Shown: positions 57,609 to 64,000 of the stretch, in pieces
How the letters are laid out: each line of letters begins with the position of its first letter
How positions within the stretch are numbered: position 1 is the first letter of the stretch
Assembly (NCBI GenBank): GCA_965216035.1
Contig: CBDCFM010000017.1
Coordinates: 248,001 to 312,000 of the forward strand
Direction: 5' to 3'
DNA: 64,000 bases
Source: G963664115 sp965216035
GTDB lineage: Bacteria > Acidobacteriota > Terriglobia > 20CM-2-55-15
Notes under the pieces: generated by a model
What the model was told of the DNA's origin: nothing
Database searches by the model: none
What the model saw: the letters and a program-made list of their open reading frames with translations, nothing else
Translations under genes and position numbers: made by a program

Positions 57609-58448
57609 TCAGGCGTGGAGCACTGAATCCGCAACCGCCACAACCACCCGCATGTGAGCGACATCGTGAACGCGAACAAGCTGTGCGCCCCCGGCAACAG
57701 CCAGTGCGACAGCTGCCGCTGTGCTCCAATCAGCAGCCTGAGCGACAGGTATGCCTACATTAATGAACGATTTACGGGACGTTCCCACCAGCAACGGGTA
57801 GCCTAGTGTACTAAAAAGATCGAGTCTTTTTAAGACTTTTAGGCTGGTTTCGCGGCCCTTGGAAAAGCCGATGCCAGGATCCAGGACAATCGCTTCGGGA
57901 GCGATGCCGCTCTCGACGGCCCTAGCCGCTGTTTGAATCAATTCGTCCCGGATCGTTTCCGGGCCGTCGCCATCCTTTTGTAGATGGATTGCGTCCCGAT
58001 CACCACGGCTATGCATCAGGACGACTCCCGCCCCGGCTTTGCGTGCGATGTTAATCATCTCAGGGTCCATCCGGAAACCACTGATATCGTTTATTACTTG
58101 GGCACCGGCTGTCATAGCCAACCCGGCCACTTCCGCATGGTAGGTATCGATCGAAATGGGAATCCTGACCTTCGATGCGATTCGTTCCAACAATGGAATC
58201 ACCCGCCGAACCTCTTCGGTGGCTCCAACCGGTGAGCTACGCGGACGAGTGGACTGCCCTCCAATATCCAGCAGATCGGCCCCTTCCGCCTCTATTTCCA
58301 ACGCCCGGTGCAGGGCCTTCTCCGGATCGTTGTAGAGGGCACCATCCGAAAAGGAATCCGGTGTCAGGTTGAGGATTCCCATGATTGCCGTGCGGGATCC
58401 CAACTCAATCGAAGTGCGAGGCAACTTCCAGGTATAGTTCTTTCGCAT
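57609..58448 (-). CDS. folP: dihydropteroate synthase
   Basis: The 279-residue TIM barrel has signature 1, MGILNLTPDSFSDGALY, and signature 2, ADLLDIGGQSTRPRSSPVG. The pterin-site stretch is INDISGFRMDPEM, the MHSRGD loop follows, then DPGIGFSKGRETS. It joins dihydropterin pyrophosphate to 4-aminobenzoate. A stable hairpin ends 8 bases before the start codon, and no free ribosome site is seen there. Confidence 0.96.
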   Translation of the reverse strand: MRKNYTWKLPRTSIELGSRTAIMGILNLTPDSFSDGALYNDPEKALHRALEIEAEGADLLDIGGQSTRPRSSPVGATEEVRRVIPLLERIASKVRIPISIDTYHAEVAGLAMTAGAQVINDISGFRMDPEMINIARKAGAGVVLMHSRGDRDAIHLQKDGDGPETIRDELIQTAARAVESGIAPEAIVLDPGIGFSKGRETSLKVLKRLDLFSTLGYPLLVGTSRKSFINVGIPVAQAADWSTAAAVALAVAGGAQLVRVHDVAHMRVVVAVADSVLHA

Positions 58449-58450
58449 TA

Positions 58451-58487
58451 AAAGAAAAGGGGAAACAGGAACTCCTGTTTCCCCTTT
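58451..58487 (-). terminator. intrinsic terminator between ftsH and folP
   Basis: AAAGGGGAAACAGGA at 58456-58470 is fully complementary to 58473-58487. On the minus strand the hairpin is followed by TTTTCTTTT. The T-run leads straight into the folP start codon, so the hairpin may also control folP. Confidence 0.85.
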
Positions 58488-58517
58488 GTCGTGACGGGCA
58501 AAAAGAAACGTGAAAGT

Positions 58518-58600
58518 GAGGTCAGAGCCCTATCTATCCAATTGCTACCTTCAACAAATGGCCCCGCCGTTGAATCGGAAAACGAGGTACTGACCCCATT
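58518..58600. repeat. small palindromic-end element with GGTCAG termini
   Basis: About 85 bases between ftsH and folP bounded by GAGGTCAGAGCCCTAT and, inverted, GTACTGACCCC. A related half, GGGGTCAGAGCTCTAT, occurs at 62053-62068 upstream of tilS. It resembles a REP/MITE-type repeat. No encoded protein. Confidence 0.4.
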
Positions 58601-58609
58601 TTCCCTTCT

Positions 58610-60532
58610 TCATGCTGGCGATGGATTCTCGTGCGGTGGAATCTGGGGAACGACGTTCTTTTTTTCGGGCTCGGCGCCTTCGCTCTTCTCTCCCTTTTCG
58701 TCCTCATCCTTCTGCGGCGGTGTCGGAGCCGGCTTCTCTTTTAATGGTTGTCCATCGATCAGGGTCTGAATATCGACTCCATCGAGAGTTTCCCGTTCGA
58801 GCAATGCGTCGGCAATGCGAATCAGCGCGTCCTTGTTTTCAGTCAATATTTCTTTTGCTCGGTCGTAGCCCTGCATCACGAAACTGTGTACCTGATCGTC
58901 GATGGATCGCGCGGTTTCCTCACTGTAATCGCGGTGCTGACTGATCTCGCGCCCCAGAAAAATCTGCTCTTCCTGACGGCCGAAGGTCAGAGGCCCGAGC
59001 TTTGACATACCGTAGTTGCAAACCATCTTGCGGGCCAGTTCAGTGGCCTGCTCGATGTCGTTCCCAGCACCTGTCGTTACCGTATCCAGGAAAAGCTCTT
59101 CGGCCAATCGCCCCCCCATCATGATCGCGAGCTGCCCCTTCAGGTACGTGAGAGGATAAGTGTGTCGGTCGTCCACGGGCAGTTGCTGCGTCACTCCCAG
59201 GGCCATCCCGCGGGGAATGATCGTCACCTTGTGCAGAGGGTCGGCGCCGGGAACCATTGCCGCGACCAGCGCGTGTCCGGCTTCGTGATAGGCAGTAACC
59301 TTCTTTTCGTCCTCGCTGATGATCATTGACTTTCGTGCCGCACCCATCATCACCTTGTCTTTCGAGGTTTCGAAGTCTTCCATGCCGACGGCCTTGTGGT
59401 TCATCCTCGCAGCGTTTAAAGCCGCTTCGTTGACCAGATTTGCCAGGTCAGCGCCTGAGAAACCGGGTGTACTGCGGGCTATGACCGCGAGGTCGACGTC
59501 ATCCATCAAAGGTATCTTTCTGATGTGAACGTCGAGTATCCCTTCGCGACCTTTCACATCGGGCCGCGGAACGATAACGCGGCGGTCGAAACGGCCGGGT
59601 CTCAGCAATGCCGGGTCCAACACGTCCGGACGGTTTGTGGCTGCCACCAGGATGACGCCTTCGTTGGATTCAAACCCGTCCATCTCGACCAGCAACTGGT
59701 TCAGCGTCTGCTCGCGTTCGTCGTGGCCTCCGCCGAGCCCGGCGCCCCGATGACGCCCGACGGCGTCTATCTCATCGATAAACACGATGCATGGTGCATT
59801 TTTCTTGCCCTGTTCGAAAAGGTCGCGGACCCGCGAAGCCCCAACACCCACAAACATTTCAACGAAATCGGACCCGCTGATCGAAAAGAAGGGGACGTTG
59901 GCTTCTCCGGCGACAGCGCGCGCCAGAAGTGTCTTGCCCGTTCCCGGCGGGCCGACCAGCAGAACGCCCTTGGGGATACGTCCACCCAGCTTCTGAAATT
60001 TCTGGGGTTCTTTCAGGAAGTCAATGATTTCGTGCAGCTCTTCTTTCGCCTCGTCCACACCGGAGACATCCTTGAATGTGATCTTCTTCTGATGGGCAGT
60101 CAACAACCGAGCCCGGCTCTTGCCGAACGAGAGAGCTTTGTTGCCGCCGCTCTGCATCTGGCGCATGAAAAAGACCCAGAATCCGATAATGAACAGGAAC
60201 GGCGCCCAGGACAGCAGCGCCGTCAGCCATGGGCTCTGATTCGAAGGTTCTCCTTCGATAACGACGTTCCTCTCCCTGAGGAGGGTCAGCAGCTCGGGGT
60301 ACTCCATGGGGATGTATGTCCTGAAGGCCTCGCCAGTCGTGAGTTCTCCCGTGACATAGGATTCAGCGATCGTGACTTCTCTCACCGCTCCGCGTTCGAC
60401 TTCCTCCATAAACCGGGTAAAGTTGAACTCGGCTTCCGCGCGGGACGTCGTTCGCTGAACAACTTGGTATAGGAGGACGGCGGTCAGCAGGAGTGCGACC
60501 CAGAATAGAATGGTTTTAGTTGTCGAATTCAA
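58610..60532 (-). CDS. ftsH: ATP-dependent zinc metalloprotease FtsH
   Basis: The protein has about 640 residues. I set the start at a TTG (MNSTTKTILFW) because GAGGGGG lies 6 bases before it; an ATG 10 codons upstream lacks a site. There are two membrane segments (FWVALLLTAVLLYQVV and APFLFIIGFWVFFM), then Walker A GPPGTGKTLLA, Walker B CIVFIDEIDAVG, the second region of homology ending RPGRFDRRV, and the zinc site TAYHEAGHALVAAM. The C-terminal tail is acidic and lysine-rich. It degrades membrane and unstable cytosolic proteins. Confidence 0.97.
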   Translation of the reverse strand: MNSTTKTILFWVALLLTAVLLYQVVQRTTSRAEAEFNFTRFMEEVERGAVREVTIAESYVTGELTTGEAFRTYIPMEYPELLTLLRERNVVIEGEPSNQSPWLTALLSWAPFLFIIGFWVFFMRQMQSGGNKALSFGKSRARLLTAHQKKITFKDVSGVDEAKEELHEIIDFLKEPQKFQKLGGRIPKGVLLVGPPGTGKTLLARAVAGEANVPFFSISGSDFVEMFVGVGASRVRDLFEQGKKNAPCIVFIDEIDAVGRHRGAGLGGGHDEREQTLNQLLVEMDGFESNEGVILVAATNRPDVLDPALLRPGRFDRRVIVPRPDVKGREGILDVHIRKIPLMDDVDLAVIARSTPGFSGADLANLVNEAALNAARMNHKAVGMEDFETSKDKVMMGAARKSMIISEDEKKVTAYHEAGHALVAAMVPGADPLHKVTIIPRGMALGVTQQLPVDDRHTYPLTYLKGQLAIMMGGRLAEELFLDTVTTGAGNDIEQATELARKMVCNYGMSKLGPLTFGRQEEQIFLGREISQHRDYSEETARSIDDQVHSFVMQGYDRAKEILTENKDALIRIADALLERETLDGVDIQTLIDGQPLKEKPAPTPPQKDEDEKGEKSEGAEPEKKNVVPQIPPHENPSPA

Positions 60533-60625
60533 AAGAAACCCCCTCGAGCAACCAGCCCGCATCTCGATTCGTTCGGGCTCATGTGCTTAGACAAGCCGGA
60601 GTGCGAAACGTTTTCCGGGGCAGCG

Positions 60626-61996
60626 CTATTTCACCTTTGCTGACGGCACAGCCTCAAACTCGACGATGCTTCGGGAATCTCCCGTCGGGACGAAGTCACG
60701 GGAAACGGGAAACGAGGCAACCCAGACAATAGATGATTCGGCAACAAAAACTGGCCACTGACGCCTCTTCCTCTGCGGAATTCGTTCCTTCTGGAACATT
60801 TCCTTCAGTTTAGAGGCCCGCCTACCAATCGGATTATAAAAGTCACCATTTCTCCAATTTCTGATCTTAACACATGGCCCAAGAGATTCACCATCGACAA
60901 AGGCCCCTGCCTGCTTGGGTTTAAGGGCATCCGACGAACGCAAATGAGCGTGGAAAACCGTGTCAATTTCCCGGATGTGCACTTCACCCGGAATACCCAG
61001 TTCGTATTCGTAGTCGGCCGGCACCGAATCCGCCGGACGGAAGACCAATTGCTCGAAATTTCGCTCGACCGTGATTGAACCGGGCAACTCGACGATTCGG
61101 CCACTCTTACCTGAATCGAGCAGGGACCGAATGTTTTCAATATGATCAAAGCCAATGTCCAGCATCGACGAGCCCGCGCACTCCAAAGATGCTCTCAATG
61201 CCCTCCGAACGAACGCGATTGGCTTGGATGGGAGGTCATCGAAATCGACAACCAGTGCGCCGCCCTCGCCCGTAGCTCGTGAATCGAGCCATTCCCGAAC
61301 CACCGCCTCCAGCCAATCGTCTTCGGCTTCGAGGATATCGATCGTTCGTGACAGCGAGTCCCGCAGGCGGGGGTTGAACGCCGAAGTCAGTTCGGGAAGG
61401 ACCTGGTGGCGGATCCTGTTTCTGGCCAGACGGGTATCCGCATTGGTCCGGTCTTCCCGCCAGGGTTGTTTCCTTTCTTCCAGGTAATCTTCGATTTCCG
61501 CACGCGTCGTTCGAATGAGGGGGCGGACGATGTGACCCGAGACGCCGCGCATGGACACCAAGCCCCGGGCTCCCGACCCGCGAAGCAGGTGGAACAGGAA
61601 GGTTTCGACCCGGTCGTCTGCCGAATGCGCCAGCGCGAGCTTTGCGATGACCTCCCGCTCCATGATTTCCTGGAAGAATCCGTGCCGGGCTTTCCGGGCC
61701 GCGGCTTCCAGGTTGCCGTCGCCCGAATCCGTTCGGCTCCGGCATTCAAAGAAGACCAGATCGAGCCGGGCCGCCAGATCTCCGACAAACCGCGCGTCCT
61801 GATCGGATTCTTCTCCGCGCCAGCCGTGGTTCACGTGGGCCAGGCCCGGAGTGAAGCCAAGCTCCGTCAGGACATGAACCAGACACACCGAGTCTGCCCC
61901 ACCCGAGACTCCGACGAGCAGGGAATCCCCACTCGAGAGCATCGGCCACTTTTCAATCGTCGCGGCGACTCTGTTGACCAGCGTTCCGTTCTTCAT
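60626..61996 (-). CDS. tilS: tRNA(Ile)-lysidine synthase
   Basis: The 456-residue protein has the PP-loop LLVGVSGGADSVCLVHVLTE, the HVNHGWRGEESDQDARF region and LALAHSADDRVETFLFHLLR. The C-terminal TilS domains end at VKIRNWRNGDFYNPIGR and KLKEMFQKERIPQRKRR. It converts C34 of the CAT-anticodon tRNA-Ile to lysidine. It heads the tilS-ftsH order typical for Acidobacteriota and Geobacter-like genomes. Confidence 0.97.
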   Translation of the reverse strand: MKNGTLVNRVAATIEKWPMLSSGDSLLVGVSGGADSVCLVHVLTELGFTPGLAHVNHGWRGEESDQDARFVGDLAARLDLVFFECRSRTDSGDGNLEAAARKARHGFFQEIMEREVIAKLALAHSADDRVETFLFHLLRGSGARGLVSMRGVSGHIVRPLIRTTRAEIEDYLEERKQPWREDRTNADTRLARNRIRHQVLPELTSAFNPRLRDSLSRTIDILEAEDDWLEAVVREWLDSRATGEGGALVVDFDDLPSKPIAFVRRALRASLECAGSSMLDIGFDHIENIRSLLDSGKSGRIVELPGSITVERNFEQLVFRPADSVPADYEYELGIPGEVHIREIDTVFHAHLRSSDALKPKQAGAFVDGESLGPCVKIRNWRNGDFYNPIGRRASKLKEMFQKERIPQRKRRQWPVFVAESSIVWVASFPVSRDFVPTGDSRSIVEFEAVPSAKVK

Positions 61997-62082
61997 AGTG
62001 GAATGAGCCGATTATGCTTGACCTGCGTTGTGCTATCAATCCGTTGAGAATTGGGGTCAGAGCTCTATAATCCGAATTTCCT

Positions 62083-62268
62083 TCACTCTCGGGCGGTCAC
62101 CTGTTCGCATTTAATTTCCGCAAGCACGCGGGCGCGCTGGTCGTCGGATTCCACGAGAACGGCCCTTTTCGTTCGTCCGTCGCTGGTCGTGCACTTGAAT
62201 GTGTACTGGTATACTCCCGTTTTTCCAGCAAGGGGGGCTTTAATCACTTGTGTGCACCTGCAGGGCAT
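62083..62268 (-). CDS. small unknown protein
   Basis: A possible 61-residue protein: GVYQYTFKCTTSDGRTKRAV, LVESDDQRARVLAEIKC. The alternating strand-helix pattern looks protein-like, but no family is recognised and the start lacks a clear ribosome site. It lies upstream of tilS on the same strand. Confidence 0.4.
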   Translation of the reverse strand: MPCRCTQVIKAPLAGKTGVYQYTFKCTTSDGRTKRAVLVESDDQRARVLAEIKCEQVTARE

Positions 62269-62297
62269 TTGGATAGATTAGGCGGATATATTATCGA

Positions 62298-62960
62298 ATG
62301 ACGCGTTCTTCAATTACAACGATTCTCTTCGATCTCGACGGTACTCTGATCGACACCGTGGAACTCATTCTTGAAAGTTATCGCCATACCGTTAGAACGC
62401 ACGGCCTCGGTCCGGTTTCCGAGCAATCGTGGCTCAAGAACATGGGTATTCCCCTTCGGGTGCAGTTCCAACAGTTTACAGATGATCCAGAGGAGGTTCA
62501 GGCGTTGATAGCCACCTATATCGATCACAATATGGAACATCACGACGCTCTGGTCAGGGAATATCCCGGGGTGTGCGATGCAGTGAGGGCGTTACATGGA
62601 GCGGGGTATCGCCTGGGCGTTGTGACGAGCAAGATGCACGGTGGGCTCGAACGGGGATTGGCATTCGGAGGTTATGAAGGCCTCTTTGAAGTCCTTATCG
62701 GAGCTGACGACGTGCGGAACCCGAAGCCACACGCTGAACCCGTGTTGAAAGCGCTCGAACGTTTGGAGGTCACGGCTGATTCCGCGGTCTTCGTGGGTGA
62801 TTCTCCACACGATATGACCTGCGGCCAAGCAGCCGGTGTCCGAACGGGAGCCGCCCTGTGGGGACCGTTCCTGCGCGAGGCCCTCGCGCCTTATGATCCT
62901 GACCATTGGTTTGAAGAACCCTCCGAGTTGGAGCGATTGTTCATATCCGGACGGATATAA
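62298..62960 (+). CDS. HAD-family phosphatase (PpaX/Gph-like)
   Basis: The 220-residue protein has HAD motif I ILFDLDGTLIDTVEL, motif II VVTSKMHGG, a lysine in NPKPHAEPV and motif IV AVFVGDSPHDMTCGQAAG. The helical cap lies between motifs I and II. It resembles phosphoglycolate phosphatase or pyrophosphatase PpaX. The substrate is not certain. Confidence 0.9.
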   Translation: MTRSSITTILFDLDGTLIDTVELILESYRHTVRTHGLGPVSEQSWLKNMGIPLRVQFQQFTDDPEEVQALIATYIDHNMEHHDALVREYPGVCDAVRALHGAGYRLGVVTSKMHGGLERGLAFGGYEGLFEVLIGADDVRNPKPHAEPVLKALERLEVTADSAVFVGDSPHDMTCGQAAGVRTGAALWGPFLREALAPYDPDHWFEEPSELERLFISGRI

Positions 62961-63440
62961 TAAATACTTGAAACAATCTTCGCAAATCTCACGGTTGGCG
63001 AGGGGACGTTTGGATGGGTTGAAATCGTCTCAGCGGATTTCGCCACGACACCGGCTTTAATGGCGTGAAAACTGTACCGAAGTCCGACACCGACCGAATC
63101 TCCTCGAATTTCCATCGAAACCACATGCGATCAGTGACATAGGAAATGTGCCGGCTTTTTCCTGGTGTCGGGTTTCGTTACTGTTTTTGGCTGGACACCC
63201 CAGCGCAAAACTTGCGTTGATGAATTTATTACAATACCGCTAATTCATAAATTATTGATTCTTCAAATCCACGGGCCATTAACCCGTCCACACTAACGCG
63301 ATCCCCACAAATTGGCCCCTGTCTTGCTTGTCAAGATTATGACGATGGTCCTGTAGCGTTGACCTCAATGCGTCAACGCACTGACCGCCGAATCAACCCA
63401 TAGGGGTGTTGGCAAACTATGTATATAGGAGACAGCAATA
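62961..63440. other. gene-free stretch with regulatory look
   Basis: About 480 bases between the HAD gene and the small secreted protein. The middle is AT-rich (63215-63265). It includes a sigma-54-type promoter match and a possible stem in GCGTTGACC-TCAATGC-GTCAACGC. No gene. Confidence 0.45.
63313..63329 (+). promoter_or_regulatory. possible sigma-54 promoter
   Basis: TTGGCCCCTGTCTTGCTT has GG and GC exactly ten bases apart, as in the -24/-12 pattern TGGCAC-N5-TTGC. It lies about 110 bases before the ATG of the small secreted protein. No enhancer-binding protein gene is nearby. Confidence 0.45.
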
Positions 63441-63767
63441 ATGAAAAATAAACTAATCGCAGCTTTGATCGTGTTGACGCTTGCAGTTCCGGTAGTCGCG
63501 GTGGCTCAAGGTACCTGGTACATCGTTACAGGTCATGTCCTGGCTCTTGCCGATCTCAGTCTCCAGGATAAGAGCAGTTGGTCGTCATGGATGTCCACCG
63601 CCCCTCTTATAAGGCAGGATATGGAGCACAGGTTAGATATGGCTCTCTATGAACTCCAGCGGCAGAATCCCCTGTTCTTTGCGGAGACTTTCAATAAGTA
63701 CAACCTGCAGTTCAGCCCCAAGAGCTATCCTTTTGAGATGCCCGAAGTTTACGGGGGAGGTTACTGA
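63441..63767 (+). CDS. small secreted protein, unknown
   Basis: The 108-residue protein follows AGGAGAC 8 bases upstream. The signal peptide is MKNKLIAALIVLTLAVPVVA, cleaved after VAQ or nearby. The mature part has WYIVTGHVLALADLSLQDKS, a helical MEHRLDMALYELQRQNP and an aromatic, glycine-rich end MPEVYGGGY. No cysteine, no known family. Probably periplasmic or surface-exposed. Confidence 0.75.
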   Translation: MKNKLIAALIVLTLAVPVVAVAQGTWYIVTGHVLALADLSLQDKSSWSSWMSTAPLIRQDMEHRLDMALYELQRQNPLFFAETFNKYNLQFSPKSYPFEMPEVYGGGY

Positions 63768-64000
63768 GAGGAAGTCGGTGGAGCCGCAGCGTGGGATGAG
63801 GTTGAGACACGCGCCTGATGCACGCGTGACGACCATCCCACGCCCAGGGAGTCGAGGACGCCGTTCCTGACGCCGCACGCAACGGCCGCCGCCAGTCTGG
63901 GGTCGCTGTGACACGCACCCCGCTAGAGGGCATCACGCGCAGTCCTCCCGCCGATTGCCCACCAATTATCCGCGACCGGACGCGTTATCCCGGCCGAGCT
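63768..64000. other. window end without gene
   Basis: 233 bases after the secreted protein. No coding frame or terminator that I can support. Confidence 0.4.

Overview
The window comes from a Gram-negative, aerobic or respiratory heterotrophic bacterium with many transposable elements. The Gram-negative reading rests on an apolipoprotein N-acyltransferase, a lipobox protein, heptosyltransferase-type glycosyltransferases, Tat signals and periplasmic c-type cytochromes. The phylum is an inference. The gene order tilS-ftsH-folP-cdaA-cdaR-glmM beside an rRNA operon, the DUF6152-type proteins and the general look of the 16S V3-V4 region fit Acidobacteriota best, with Desulfobacterota-like lineages as the alternative. 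A 16S search would settle it.

Layout. 0-5.7 kb: an IS6-type transposase tail, a lone nucleotidyltransferase, then a one-direction integrative element (tyrosine integrase, unknown protein, AlpA-type regulator, VapE-type ATPase, Nu1-like small protein) ending at a tRNA-Lys(CTT) 3' fragment. It looks like a phage satellite. 5.7-18.5 kb: sparse accessory DNA with a DDE integrase gene, a Tat-exported thiamine-diphosphate enzyme paired with a triheme cytochrome c, a GT9 glycosyltransferase with a small unknown protein, a beta-propeller lipoprotein, an IS3 element and an integrase remnant. 18.6-26.7 kb: lnt, an MFS transporter, a DUF6152 fusion protein, an orphan VapB-like antitoxin, a second IS3 element, and a SoxC-like molybdoenzyme with its cytochrome. 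26.8-31.9 kb: two TIR-domain genes in one orientation. One is a decayed TIR-SUMF1 gene. The other is a TIR-membrane-DUF1566 gene split by an IS21 element. Removing the IS and one 4-bp target duplication restores one open frame. 31.9-45.3 kb: a degenerate second tRNA-Lys-like fragment and a run of small-metabolism genes (metallo-beta-lactamase folds, one without its metal ligands; tandem DoxX; CMD; PepSY; two methyltransferases; alcohol dehydrogenase; flavodoxin-like; pirin; DUF6152). It also has a decayed second copy of the GT9/small-protein cassette. 45.6-48.4 kb: one IS256 element nested in another, each with an intact 8-bp target duplication. 48.5-54.1 kb: a complete rRNA operon (16S, tRNA-Ile, tRNA-Ala, 23S, 5S) on the minus strand. 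54.3-64 kb: core chromosome with tilS, ftsH, folP, cdaA, cdaR and glmM, then a HAD phosphatase and a small secreted protein behind a possible sigma-54 promoter.

How it fits together. The last 16 kb is a stable housekeeping backbone for tRNA modification, membrane proteolysis, folate, c-di-AMP and cell-wall precursor synthesis. The first 48 kb is an accessory zone repeatedly remodelled by integrases and five recognisable IS copies. It mixes periplasmic redox genes with wrecked TIR genes. The items most worth following are the split TIR-DUF1566 protein and its TIR-SUMF1 neighbour, the exported ThDP enzyme with its triheme cytochrome, and the satellite-like island.
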